Shown: in pieces, positions 36,319-45,140 of the stretch | Position numbering within the stretch: the stretch's first letter is position 1 | How the letters are laid out: every line of letters begins with the position of its first letter | From: Rhizobium mayense | GTDB taxonomy: Bacteria > Pseudomonadota > Alphaproteobacteria > Rhizobiales > Rhizobiaceae | Direction: 5' to 3' | DNA: 64,000 nt | Assembly (NCBI RefSeq): GCF_030272705.1 | Contig: NZ_JARFYM010000006.1 | Span: forward strand, 178,892-242,891 | Position numbers and translations under genes: made by a program | Notes under the pieces: generated by a model | The model's database searches: none | What the model saw: the letters and a program-made list of their open reading frames with translations, nothing else | What the model was told of the DNA's origin: nothing

Positions 36319-38265
36319 TCATCCTGCCTGTTTCACACGCATGTACCATTCCACAAGCCGTCGAACCTGACGCTCGGTATAGCCACGGGCCATCATGCGT
36401 TCAACGAATTCGCCATGTTTCTTTTCTGTCTCGCCGTCCTTCTTGGACCCAAACGAGATGACTGGTAGGAGATCCTCGACCTGGGAGAACATCCGCTTTT
36501 CGATGACTTCGCGGATCTTCTCGTAACTGGTCCAGGACGGATTCTTACCGCCGTGGCTTGCCCGCGCCCGCAAGCAGAACTTGACGATCTCGTTGCGGAA
36601 ATCCTTCGGATTCGCGATACCCGCCGGCTTCTCGATCTTGGTCAGTTCCTGGTTGAGAAGCTCTCGGTCCAGCAGCTGGCCGGTGTCAGGATCCTTGAAA
36701 TCGACATCCTCGATCCAGGCGTCGGCGTAGTCGACATAACGGTCAAAGAGATTCTGGCCGTAATCCGCATAGGATTCGAGATAGGCCTTCTGAATCTCAT
36801 GTCCAATAAATTCCGCATAGCGCGGCCCGAGCTCGCTCTTGATGAACTCGATATAGAGCTTCTCGGTTTCGAGCGGTAGCTGCTCGCGGCGGATCGCCTG
36901 TTCGAGCATGTACATCAGATGCACCGGATCGGCGCCGATCTCCGTCGTATCGTAGTTGAAGGTCGCCGCCAGGACCTTGAAGGCGAAGCGGGTCGAAGCC
37001 CCGTCCATGCCTTCGTCGACACCGGCCGCATCACGATATTCCTGCACGCTGCGTGCTCTCGGATCGGTCTCCTTCAGGCTTTCGCCGTCATACACCCGAA
37101 GCTTGGAGAAGGCGGTCGAGTTCTCGTGCTTGGCAAGCCGCGTCAGAACCGTGAAGCGGGCGAGCGTCTCCAACGTCGACGGTGCACAAGGCGCATCGCT
37201 GAGCTCGGATTCCTCGATCAGCTTCTCGTAGATCTTCTGCTCTTCTGTGACCCGCAAACAATAGGGCACCTTCACGACGCAGATGCGGTCGATGAACGCC
37301 TCATTGTTTTTGTTGGCCTTGAAGCTCTGCCATTCCGACTCGTTCGAGTGGGCGAGAATGATGCCGGAGAACGGGATGGCGCCGATATTCTCGGTGCCGA
37401 TATAGTTGCCCTCCTGCGTCGCCGTCAGCAACGGATGCAGCATCTTGATCGGCGCCTTGAACATCTCGACGAATTCGAGGATGCCCTGGTTGGCGCGATT
37501 GAGCGCACCGGAATAGCTGTAGGCGTCGGGGTCGTTCTGCGCCAGGCTTTCGAGCTTGCGGATATCGACCTTGCCGACCAGCGAGGAGATATCCTGGTTG
37601 TTTTCATCGCCCGGTTCGGTTTTGGCGACGGCGATTTGTCGCAGCCTCGACGGCTGTATCCTGGCCACCCGGAAGCGGGAAATATCACCTTCGAACTCTT
37701 CCAATCGCTTCAGGCACCACGGACTCATCAGCCCGGTCAAACGCCGGCGCGGAATGCCGTAGCGCTCCTCGACCATCGGTCCCATGGTCACGGGATCGAA
37801 GAGACTGAGCGGGCTTTCGAACACCGGACTAAGCTCATTGCCGGCCTTCAGTACGTAGATGGGATGGACCTCCATCAGCGACTTCAGCCGCTCGGCGAGC
37901 GAAGATTTGCCACCGCCGACAGGGCCGAGCAGATAGAGGATTTGCTTGCGCTCCTCCAGTCCCTGCGCCGCATGGCGGAAGAAAGCGACGATGCGTTCGA
38001 TCGTCTCTTCCATGCCGAAGAAGCCGGAAAACGCCGGGTAGGTCCGGATCGTCCGGTTCATGAAGATACGCCCGAGACGGGTATCCTTGGCCGTATCGAT
38101 CAGCAGTGGTTCACCCATGGCGGCCAGCAGACGCTCCGACGCGTTCGCGTACATGAGCGTGTCGTCCCGGCACGCATCCAGGTATTCAGAGAATGACATC
38201 TCAACTTCGCGCCGTGCTTCGAAAGAACGGGCGAACGTGTTAAATAGCACATCGTTGTTTAACAT
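36319..38265 (-). CDS. prkA: PrkA (YeaG) serine protein kinase
   Basis: Protein of 648 residues with an AAA-like N-terminal half, Walker A GPVGGGKSSLAERL, and the C-terminal PrkA kinase-like domain (YCLRVTEEQKIYEKLI, FKVLAATFNYD, NELTK-type region near DRELLNQELTKIEKP). Family proteins are reported to have Ser/Thr kinase and, in some cases, AAA+ protease activity. The frame reaches 38316, but the ATG at 38265 (MLNNDVLFNTFARSFEARRE) fits the family start. First gene of prkA-yeaH-spoVR. Confidence 0.95.
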   Translation of the reverse strand: MLNNDVLFNTFARSFEARREVEMSFSEYLDACRDDTLMYANASERLLAAMGEPLLIDTAKDTRLGRIFMNRTIRTYPAFSGFFGMEETIERIVAFFRHAAQGLEERKQILYLLGPVGGGKSSLAERLKSLMEVHPIYVLKAGNELSPVFESPLSLFDPVTMGPMVEERYGIPRRRLTGLMSPWCLKRLEEFEGDISRFRVARIQPSRLRQIAVAKTEPGDENNQDISSLVGKVDIRKLESLAQNDPDAYSYSGALNRANQGILEFVEMFKAPIKMLHPLLTATQEGNYIGTENIGAIPFSGIILAHSNESEWQSFKANKNNEAFIDRICVVKVPYCLRVTEEQKIYEKLIEESELSDAPCAPSTLETLARFTVLTRLAKHENSTAFSKLRVYDGESLKETDPRARSVQEYRDAAGVDEGMDGASTRFAFKVLAATFNYDTTEIGADPVHLMYMLEQAIRREQLPLETEKLYIEFIKSELGPRYAEFIGHEIQKAYLESYADYGQNLFDRYVDYADAWIEDVDFKDPDTGQLLDRELLNQELTKIEKPAGIANPKDFRNEIVKFCLRARASHGGKNPSWTSYEKIREVIEKRMFSQVEDLLPVISFGSKKDGETEKKHGEFVERMMARGYTERQVRRLVEWYMRVKQAG

Positions 38266-38737
38266 GGCGCCTCGATAGCTTGCTATTGCAATAAACGCCG
38301 GACTTAGCGAGTTCACATCCCGCTAGTATCTAAGGTGCGGTAATAGTCGCTTCGAATCAATAGGTGATCCTTCAATAATTCGTACGCTTCATTGCACTGG
38401 CCATCAATATCTTGAAAGGTTCTTTCACCGGAATTAATAATTGATACCTCTAAAGTTGCGAATAATGACCAAATCTCCACCATTAGACGCGCTTGACAGC
38501 CCCTGCAAAAGCACGAGCCGGCTCGCCCTTTTAGGCGGCCCCAGCCGCGATATCCCGATTGAAACAAAGGAAAAATCCGGATCCGAAACTTCAGCGGGAT
38601 TTGCATCGCGCCGCTGATCGCTTGCCAGACGTTGCCGTACGCCAAAGATGGACGTGTCACGCATTGGCTGAACCAATAAGTTGCCCGCGACTTCTGGTGC
38701 TTCGGCACATCGTGGTGAATTTAAGATGAAAATAAAA
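38266..38737. other. Intergenic region upstream of prkA
   Basis: A 472-nt gap between prkA and tRNA-Phe. A 131-codon minus-strand frame (38313-38708) is present but shows no recognisable family or ribosome site. The region must hold the prkA promoter; I could not place it with confidence. Confidence 0.4.
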
Positions 38738-38813
38738 TGGTGCCCAGGGGCGGAATCGAACCACCGACACGCGGATTTTCAATCCGCTGCTCTACCAACT
38801 GAGCTACCTGGGC
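38738..38813 (-). tRNA. tRNA-Phe (GAA)
   Basis: On the minus strand the 76-nt cloverleaf starts GCCCAGGTAGCTCAG, has the anticodon loop TTGAAAA with GAA, the T-arm GGTTCGATTCC and ends with the encoded CCA. The acceptor stem GCCCAGG / CCTGGGC pairs completely. Confidence 0.98.
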
Positions 38814-38997
38814 ATCCCTGCTTCGCACTGATCGAAGGTCTTGAAAGACCCTTGGGCGGTTGGTTCGCCCCGGAAGCGAGCGGGGTTATAGCATCTTGTT
38901 CGCCCATGTCCAGCCGCAAATGACTCTTTTTTGACAGGAAATGGAATTTTGGCAATTCACGAATAAAATGAAAGGGTTCGTCGACTTGACGAAGCGC

Positions 38998-39201
38998 CTA
39001 TTCCTCGTCCGACGCTTTGCTCTCGTCGTCGGCAACGGGAATGGCATAGGATCCGGTCAGCCACCGCGACAGATCGAGTGAGCGGCAGCGATCCGAGCAG
39101 AAGGGGTAATGCTCGCGCACCGAAGGCCGGCCGCATTCCGCGCAGGGTCGCGTCTTGCGCAGCGGCTCGACCTTTGCACCCACCTTGATCTCATCTGCCA
39201 T
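38998..39201 (-). CDS. yacG: DNA gyrase inhibitor YacG
   Basis: Small zinc protein of about 67 residues. The zinc site is CAECG and FCSDRC (C-x2-C and C-x3-C) in RPCAECGRPSVREHYPFC, followed by DLSRWLTGSYAIP, the YacG signature. In E. coli YacG binds GyrB and blocks DNA binding. Start candidates are 39210, which overlaps the maf stop as ATGA, and 39201, which has GGAAGG 9 nt upstream; I favour 39201. It lies downstream of maf in the conserved rhizobial order. Confidence 0.93.
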   Translation of the reverse strand: MADEIKVGAKVEPLRKTRPCAECGRPSVREHYPFCSDRCRSLDLSRWLTGSYAIPVADDESKASDEE

Positions 39202-39206
39202 GACGA

Positions 39207-39827
39207 TCATCCTTCCTGCCATTCCGCGTAGACGTCGAATCCCTCCCCCGCGAGAAGCAGCATGGTTTCATAAAGTGGCAATCCAACGACATTCGTATAG
39301 GAGCCGATCAGCTTCTGCACGAAGGAGCCGGCGAGCCCCTGTATGCCATAGGCGCCTGCCTTGCCGCGCCACTGGCCGGAGGCGAGATACATGTCGATGT
39401 CCTTGCCGGACAGCCGCTTGAATCGAACCTTGGTCTCGACGACCTTCTGGCGCAATTTGCGGTCGGGCGTGATCAGGCAGATGCCGGTGTAGACGACATG
39501 GCTGCGGCCGGAGAGCAGATGCAATGCGGACGACGCATCGTCCACGAATTCTGCCTTCGGCAGAATCCGCCGGCCGACGGCAACGACCGTATCGGCGGCG
39601 AGGATGTAGCTTCCCTGCCAGGCGACATCACCCTTGACCGCCGCAAACGCCGCCTCACCCTTTTCCGCCGAAAGCCGGCGCGCCAACGAACGCGGATGTT
39701 CCGACTTTTTCGGATCCTCGTCGATATCCATGGGCATCAGACGCGCCGGCTCAATTCCTGCCTGATGCAGGAGGTCGACGCGGCGCGGCGATCCGGAGGC
39801 CAGTATCAGCTTGTGTTTCAGCGCCAT
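39207..39827 (-). CDS. maf: Maf family nucleoside triphosphate pyrophosphatase
   Basis: House-cleaning nucleotide pyrophosphatase of 206 residues. The N-terminal substrate loop is [20 protein letters not shown]; further marks are [20 protein letters not shown] with the conserved Asp, [14 protein letters not shown] and the C-terminal [19 protein letters not shown] with [13 protein letters not shown]. It lies between infA and yacG on the same strand and removes modified nucleotides from the pool. Confidence 0.95.
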   Translation of the reverse strand: MALKHKLILASGSPRRVDLLHQAGIEPARLMPMDIDEDPKKSEHPRSLARRLSAEKGEAAFAAVKGDVAWQGSYILAADTVVAVGRRILPKAEFVDDASSALHLLSGRSHVVYTGICLITPDRKLRQKVVETKVRFKRLSGKDIDMYLASGQWRGKAGAYGIQGLAGSFVQKLIGSYTNVVGLPLYETMLLLAGEGFDVYAEWQEG

Positions 39828-39884
39828 AAAACCTCGACCGTGACAGGCGGCAGACGGAGGGCCGGCTCGGATGTGAGCTGCGGA

Positions 39885-40103
39885 CTACTTGAAACGATAG
39901 GTGATGCGGCCCTTGGTCAGGTCGTAAGGTGTCATTTCGACAAGCACCTTGTCGCCGGCCAGAACGCGGATGCGGTTCTTGCGCATGCGGCCGGCGGTGT
40001 GCGCGATGATCTCGTGCTCGTTTTCCAGCTTCACGCGGAAGGTTGCATTCGGCAGCAATTCGGTGACGACACCGGGAAATTCAAGGACTTCTTCTTTCGG
40101 CAT
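39885..40103 (-). CDS. infA: Translation initiation factor IF-1
   Basis: S1/OB-fold protein of 72 residues that occupies the ribosomal A site during initiation. The sequence [20 protein letters not shown] through [20 protein letters not shown] and [15 protein letters not shown] is diagnostic and full length. The open frame extends to 40187, but the ATG at 40103 with AGGAAAAGAAG upstream is the true start. Confidence 0.98.
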   Translation of the reverse strand: MPKEEVLEFPGVVTELLPNATFRVKLENEHEIIAHTAGRMRKNRIRVLAGDKVLVEMTPYDLTKGRITYRFK

Positions 40104-40246
40104 TAAAGCTTCTTTTCCTGTGGGGTTGGTGCCGGCGTCCATGACTAAAAAGCGAGGCCGCCGGAAATTTGCGCGGAAACTACACAATCGCTGCGGTTTT
40201 GTGAACCTCGTTGATCAGGCTTTCTGCATTTGTTTCATGCGGCATT

Positions 40247-40723
40247 CTAAAGAGAGCCGCGATGCTGTACCAGTCGGCTCTCGATGAGACCAAGAAGATG
40301 GTCCCGCACCTCACGGTAGGCATTGAGGATCTGCTCGCGCGTGCCGTCCGTGGCCGACGGATCGATGGTCGGCCAATAGATGACGTCGATGGCATTGGCG
40401 CGCGTCAGTTCGAGGGCCGCATGATGCGCCTCGGGGGAGAGCGTGATGATCACGTCGAAGAAATCATCCTCCAGCTCCTCCAGGGTCCGTGGCTGCCGGC
40501 GGCCGAGCGAAAGACCGATTTCGTCGAGGACGACATCGACAAAGGGGTTGCGTTCACCGGCGCGGATGCCCGCCGAAGCGACATAGGTGCCCTGCGGCAG
40601 CATTCCCCGCGCGATCGCCTCTGCCATCGGCGAGCGGATGGTGTTGAGCCCGCACATGAAGAGGATGGCGCCGGGCGCCTTTCCGCTATGTTCGATGGCC
40701 TTCGGCTGTTCCATTGCCGTCAC
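40247..40723 (-). CDS. Low-molecular-weight protein tyrosine phosphatase family protein
   Basis: Protein of 158 residues. The P-loop is [18 protein letters not shown] with nucleophile Cys24 and Arg30 (C-x5-R). The general-acid region is [13 protein letters not shown], where DP is replaced by a variant of the usual DP loop, so activity may differ from classical LMW-PTPs. The start is probably GTG at 40723, overlapping the UPF0262 stop as GTGA; an ATG at 40714 is an alternative. Conserved neighbour of UPF0262, hisD and infA in rhizobia. Confidence 0.88.
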   Translation of the reverse strand: MTAMEQPKAIEHSGKAPGAILFMCGLNTIRSPMAEAIARGMLPQGTYVASAGIRAGERNPFVDVVLDEIGLSLGRRQPRTLEELEDDFFDVIITLSPEAHHAALELTRANAIDVIYWPTIDPSATDGTREQILNAYREVRDHLLGLIESRLVQHRGSL

Positions 40724-41193
40724 CCGCGCCAGTAGAGCACGCAGACAAGTGTGAAAAGCCGCCGGGCTGTGTCGAAATCCACGATAATCTTGCCCTTCAG
40801 CCGCTCCATCAGCGTCCGCGAGCCTTCATTGTGAATGCCGCGGCGGCCCATGTCGATCGCCTCGATGCGGCTGGGGGTGGCCGAGCGGATCGCCTCATAA
40901 TAGCTTTCGCAGATCATGAAGTAGTCCTTCACGATCCGGCGAAACGGCGTCAGCGACAGGATATGGGTGGCAACGACAGCCCCTTCTTCGGTTCGGATAT
41001 CGAAGACCAGCTTCTGATCCACCAGCGACAGGTTCAACTGATAAGGCCCGCCGTCATGGCCGACGGGCTCGAAACTATTTTCCTCGATCAGATCGAAAAT
41101 GGCGACGGCGCGCTCATGTTCGACGTCGGGCGTCGCACGGCCGATCGTGTCGTCCAGGATCACGTCGCTCAGCCGGTAGACGCCGTCAGCCAT
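40720..41193 (-). CDS. UPF0262 family protein
   Basis: Protein of 157 residues of unknown function, restricted mostly to alphaproteobacteria. The segments [58 protein letters not shown] and [12 protein letters not shown] are highly typical. It starts 3 nt after the hisD stop and overlaps the phosphatase gene, so it sits in a hisD operon. Confidence 0.93.
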   Translation of the reverse strand: MADGVYRLSDVILDDTIGRATPDVEHERAVAIFDLIEENSFEPVGHDGGPYQLNLSLVDQKLVFDIRTEEGAVVATHILSLTPFRRIVKDYFMICESYYEAIRSATPSRIEAIDMGRRGIHNEGSRTLMERLKGKIIVDFDTARRLFTLVCVLYWRG

Positions 41194-41196
41194 GCC

Positions 41197-42495
41197 CTAC
41201 CCTTCGAGATTGAGGCGGATCGCAACGGATCGCGCATGGGCATCGAGCCCTTCGGAGTTGGCGAGCGCGATCGCCGCCGGCCCGAGCGTGCGCAGTTGTT
41301 CAGGGCCGAGCCTCAGGATCGATGTGCGCTTGACGAAATCGAGCACCGAAAGCCCTGACGAAAAGCGGGCGGAGCGGGCCGTCGGCAGCACGTGGTTGGA
41401 GCCGCCGACATAGTCGCCGATCACTTCCGGGGTATGACGCCCGACGAAGATCGCACCGGCATTGCGAATGCCGTCAAGCAGCGCATCGGGATCGTCGACG
41501 GCAAGTTCGAGATGCTCGGCGGCGATGCGGTTGGCGAGCGGAACGGCCAGCTTCAGATCGGAAACCAGGATGATGGCGCCGAAATCCCGCCAGCTCGCGG
41601 CAGCCGTCCGCGACCGGCCAAGCTGCTTGAGCTGCCGCTCGACGGCGCCTTCCACGGCCTTGCCGAGCGCCGCATCATCGGTGATCAGGATCGATTGCGC
41701 GCCTTCATCATGCTCCGCCTGCGCCAGGAGGTCGGCGGCCAGCCAGTCCGGATCGTTGTTCTTGTCGGCGATGACGAGCACTTCCGAGGGGCCGGCGATC
41801 ATGTCGATGCCGACCGTGCCGAAAACCTGACGCTTGGCGGCAGCGACATAAGCATTGCCGGGGCCGGTGATCTTGGCGACCGGGGCAATCGTCTCGGTGC
41901 CGTAGGCGAGTGCGGCGATCGCCTGCGCGCCGCCGATGCGGTAGATCTCCTCGACGCCGGCCATGCGGGCGGCCGCCAGAACAGCCGGATTGACCGCCCC
42001 ACCCATCGTCGGCACGGTTATGACGATGCGCTCGACGCCGGCGACCTTGGCCGGTACGGCATTCATCAGCACCGAGCTCGGATAGCTCGCCGTGCCGCCG
42101 GGCACATAGAGGCCGACAGCTTCGATCGCCGTCCAGCGCGAGCCGAGGCCGACGCCGAGCTCGTCTTCATAAATATCGTCCTTGGGCAATTGCCGGCGAT
42201 GATGGGATTCGATGCGGGTGGCGGCGACCTTGAGGGCGCCAAGGACTTCGGCGGGGACGGCGGCAACAGCCGCATCGATCTCGGCTTCGGTGACCCGCAT
42301 CGGCGTCGTGGCGAAATCGATGCCCTCGAATTTCTTCGAATAATCCGCGAGAGCCGCGTCACCTCGCGCCCGCACGTCATCGATGATGGCACGCACGACG
42401 GCATTCACATCCTCGGACACTTCCCGCTTGGTCGTCAGGAAAGCGGCGAACTGCTGCTCGAATCCCTCCGACGCCTGATCCAGCCAGATAGCCAA
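41197..42495 (-). CDS. hisD: Histidinol dehydrogenase
   Basis: Last enzyme of histidine biosynthesis, oxidising histidinol to histidine with two NAD+, 432 residues. Motifs include GLYVPGGTASYPSSVLMNAV, ITGPGNAYVAAAKRQVFGTV, IDMIAGPSEVLVIAD, the zinc ligands in LLAQAEHDEGAQS and the C-terminal active-site region SNHVLPTARSARFSSGLSV. Full length. It heads a minus-strand group with UPF0262 and the phosphatase. Confidence 0.97.
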   Translation of the reverse strand: MAIWLDQASEGFEQQFAAFLTTKREVSEDVNAVVRAIIDDVRARGDAALADYSKKFEGIDFATTPMRVTEAEIDAAVAAVPAEVLGALKVAATRIESHHRRQLPKDDIYEDELGVGLGSRWTAIEAVGLYVPGGTASYPSSVLMNAVPAKVAGVERIVITVPTMGGAVNPAVLAAARMAGVEEIYRIGGAQAIAALAYGTETIAPVAKITGPGNAYVAAAKRQVFGTVGIDMIAGPSEVLVIADKNNDPDWLAADLLAQAEHDEGAQSILITDDAALGKAVEGAVERQLKQLGRSRTAAASWRDFGAIILVSDLKLAVPLANRIAAEHLELAVDDPDALLDGIRNAGAIFVGRHTPEVIGDYVGGSNHVLPTARSARFSSGLSVLDFVKRTSILRLGPEQLRTLGPAAIALANSEGLDAHARSVAIRLNLEG

Positions 42496-42558
42496 CGCTG
42501 ATAATCCTTTTACATCGAGGCCGCCGCAAGCGGCCGAAACTGGTCTGTCGTCCGGCTC

Positions 42559-42999
42559 CTAGGCTTCGTCCGGATGACTGGGCTTGTTAGCCGTTTCCCA
42601 TGCGCCGCCGAGATCTGCAAGCTGAACTTCGATGCATTCGACATCAACCGCGATCGTCGCATTGCCGGCGAGCGTCAGTTCGATCGTGCCATCCGGCCCC
42701 TCGCCTTTTGCAGCGAAGCGGATGGCGAGCAGCGACAGGACCTCGTCGCGCTGGCGCCGGTCGACGCCGCTGGAGCGCACCGCCAGCACCCGCTTGAACA
42801 CCAGCGCCGAGCGGTGGCGCTCGAACGGCTTGTCCTTCTGATCCGTCAGTTCCCAGACGAAGCGATTGGCGGCGAGCGAGAACTGCCCGAGCTTCGGCGC
42901 ATAGTTCATGTCGCCAATCTTGAACACACTATCCTGCATATGCGCGGAGATGACGCCCAGGTCTTCGTTGTCCAGTGCCATTAGCTTGAGATTGGTCAT
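42559..42999 (-). CDS. DUF2948 family protein
   Basis: Protein of 146 residues of unknown function, found next to murA and hisD in many alphaproteobacteria. Segments LKLMALDNEDLGVISAHMQD, FSLAANRFVWEL and VLAVRSSGVDRRQRDEVLSL match the family. The start at 42999 (MTNLKLMAL) is preferred over 43023. It lies 63 nt upstream of hisD. Confidence 0.88.
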   Translation of the reverse strand: MTNLKLMALDNEDLGVISAHMQDSVFKIGDMNYAPKLGQFSLAANRFVWELTDQKDKPFERHRSALVFKRVLAVRSSGVDRRQRDEVLSLLAIRFAAKGEGPDGTIELTLAGNATIAVDVECIEVQLADLGGAWETANKPSHPDEA

Positions 43000-43132
43000 T
43001 CGCCTGATATCCCCGATCGCCACGGAAATGCCGATAGCGGCATTTCCCCCGTGATGGAAATAGGATGCGGGCGGGCAAGACGCAACCGGAGAAAACAGGC
43101 TTCTCCCGTCTCTTTTTGCGGGCAGCCGGAAC

Positions 43133-44425
43133 TCAGTCGCTGATGCGTTCGACCATGGCGCCGCAGCGCGTCAGCTTTTCTTCGAGCCGCTCGAAGCCGC
43201 GGTCGAGATGGTAGACGCGCGAGACCAGCGTTTCGCCTTCGGCGGCAAGGCCGGCGATGACGAGCGACACGGAAGCGCGAAGGTCCGTCGCCATGACCGG
43301 CGCGCCTTTCAGCCGCTCGACGCCCTCGATCTTGGCGGTCTGGCCCGAGAGAGAAATCTTCGCGCCGAGGCGGGCGAGCTCCTGCACATGCATGAAGCGG
43401 TTTTCGAAGATCGTTTCGGTGATATGCGACGTGCCGGTCGAGCGTGTCATCAGCGCCATGAACTGCGCCTGCAGGTCGGTCGGGAAGCCCGGGAAGGGAT
43501 CGGTGACGATATCGACCGGCTTGATGCCGCCGCCATTGCGCTGAACGCGAATGCCGTTTTCGGTCGCCGAAACAACGGCACCGGCGCGGCGCAGGCTTTC
43601 CAGCGCCGTATCGAGCAGCGCCATGTTGGTATTTTCCAGGCGGACATCGCCGCCCGCCATGGCGACGGCCATGGCATAGGTGCCCGTCTCGATGCGATCC
43701 GGCAGGACGCGGTGACGCGCGCCGGAGAGCGAGGTGACGCCTTCGATAGTGATCGTGCTCGTGCCAGCGCCGGAAATCTTGGCGCCCATAGCGATGAGGC
43801 AATTGGCGAGATCGACGATTTCGGGCTCGCGCGCCGCATTGCCGATGACCGTCGTGCCGCGGGCAAGCGTTGCCGCCATCATCATGACATGCGTCGCGCC
43901 GACCGAAACCTTCGGGAAGACATAGCGTGTGCCGATCAGGCCGCCCTTCGGCGCGGTGGCATTGATATAGCCGCCATCGATTTCCATGGTGGCGCCGAGC
44001 GCCGTCAGGCCTTCGATGAAGAGATCGACCGGACGCGTACCGATCGCGCAGCCGCCCGGCAGCGACACGCGCGCCTGGCCTTCGCGGGCGAGCAACGGCC
44101 CGATGACCCAGAAGCTGGCGCGCATCTTGGCGACCAGCTCATAGGGCGCGGTCGTGTCGGCGATGGTGCGGCAGGTGAAATGGATAGTACGGGAATAGCC
44201 GTCTTCCTGGCGCTCGCGCCGGCCGTTGACGGCGACATCGACGCCATGATTGCCGAGGATGCGCATCAGAAGCTCGACATCGGCGAGATGCGGCACGTTT
44301 TCGAGGGTCAGCGTATCGCTGGTGAGCAGCGAGGCGATCATCAGAGGCAGAGCGGCATTCTTGGCGCCGGAGATCGGAATGATACCTTTGAGCTCGTTGC
44401 CGCCGACAATCCTGATACGATCCAT
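43133..44425 (-). CDS. murA: UDP-N-acetylglucosamine 1-carboxyvinyltransferase
   Basis: First committed enzyme of peptidoglycan synthesis, 430 residues. Substrate residues Lys22-Asn23 are in [12 protein letters not shown], the PEP-binding and fosfomycin-target Cys126 is in [13 protein letters not shown], and YTEGMR-like and [13 protein letters not shown] regions are present. Conserved order murA-DUF2948-hisD on the minus strand supports the assignment. Confidence 0.97.
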   Translation of the reverse strand: MDRIRIVGGNELKGIIPISGAKNAALPLMIASLLTSDTLTLENVPHLADVELLMRILGNHGVDVAVNGRRERQEDGYSRTIHFTCRTIADTTAPYELVAKMRASFWVIGPLLAREGQARVSLPGGCAIGTRPVDLFIEGLTALGATMEIDGGYINATAPKGGLIGTRYVFPKVSVGATHVMMMAATLARGTTVIGNAAREPEIVDLANCLIAMGAKISGAGTSTITIEGVTSLSGARHRVLPDRIETGTYAMAVAMAGGDVRLENTNMALLDTALESLRRAGAVVSATENGIRVQRNGGGIKPVDIVTDPFPGFPTDLQAQFMALMTRSTGTSHITETIFENRFMHVQELARLGAKISLSGQTAKIEGVERLKGAPVMATDLRASVSLVIAGLAAEGETLVSRVYHLDRGFERLEEKLTRCGAMVERISD

Positions 44426-44555
44426 ATATGACTACGGGCGAAGCCCGCCTTTCCTGAAGTTCCGTGCGCCAAATTCCACGCGTTCGGGGAGAAAGCGCTG
44501 TTTAAACGAAATAGATTAACGCATCAATTCGTTTGATGATGGGCGACATCAATCA

Positions 44556-44825
44556 TTACGATTCGTCCATTTTTGCGGCGACATCTTTCTGATCGGAAGA
44601 ATTTGCGGCGGGAAGCCCATCCGTCTCGTCCGCCTGGCCCGCGCGGCGCGCCCGAACCTGCTGTTTGCGGCGAGCAAGATTTTCGCGCAGCTTCTGGGCC
44701 GCCCGCTCGCGGCGGCGCTCCGCCTCGATATTCTGCTTTGCGCGCGCGCCTTCCTTCTCCCCGCCGGCCGTCAAACCGCCTTGCGAGATCAGGTCATCAC
44801 CAGTTTTCGTCTTGTCCGCACCCAT
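44556..44825 (-). CDS. Small charged protein, probably alphaproteobacterial conserved hypothetical
   Basis: An 89-residue, highly charged protein with a central coiled-coil-like stretch rich in Arg, Glu and Lys (EGARAKQNIEAERRRERAAQ, then KLRENLARRKQQVRARRAGQ) and an acidic tail. No domain recognised. The start at 44825 (MGADKTKTG) is chosen over a TTG at 44858, with GGAAGG upstream. It lies between murA and tRNA-Thr. Confidence 0.65.
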   Translation of the reverse strand: MGADKTKTGDDLISQGGLTAGGEKEGARAKQNIEAERRRERAAQKLRENLARRKQQVRARRAGQADETDGLPAANSSDQKDVAAKMDES

Positions 44826-44980
44826 GTCCTTCCCATAGCCGAAATTCCCGACCTTCAAAAGACCGACACATTTTTTCCCGATATCTTTCGCCGATCTTGA
44901 AATTTGCGGCTTGCACTTACCTCCGACCTATGGCAATAGCCGCCTCGCCCAACACGGCGCACCGACTGGCGCCACGGTTT

Positions 44981-45055
44981 GCTGCTATAGCTCAGGGGTA
45001 GAGCACTCCCTTGGTAAGGGAGAGGCCGAGAGTTCAAATCTCTCTAGCAGCACCA
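44981..45055 (+). tRNA. tRNA-Thr (GGT)
   Basis: 75-nt cloverleaf beginning GCTGCTATAGCTCAG, with the anticodon stem CTCCC/GGGAG around the loop TTGGTAA (anticodon GGT), the T-arm GAGTTCAAATCTC and ending TAGCAGC-A-CCA. It is the integration target for the integrase element that follows. Confidence 0.98.
45029..45055. other. Candidate attL inside the 3' end of tRNA-Thr
   Basis: Tyrosine integrases of this class usually recombine in the 3' half of tRNA genes, and an integrase starts 86 nt downstream. The T-arm and acceptor 3' strand (AGAGTTCAAATCTCTCTAGC plus AGCACCA) is the likely identity block. No second copy is seen in the window, so attR should lie beyond position 64000. Confidence 0.45.
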
Positions 45056-45140
45056 TCTTATCCCCCGGAAATCGTTCATTTATTGAGCTTTAGGGCTTTT
45101 GTAACCGCCTTTTTGGTACACCTGAGCGGTACACTGACCC

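Noticed and set aside
38313..38708. 131-codon minus-strand frame between prkA and tRNA-Phe
   Set aside because: No recognisable domain, no ribosome site and odd composition (many Cys, Trp and Arg); probably chance.
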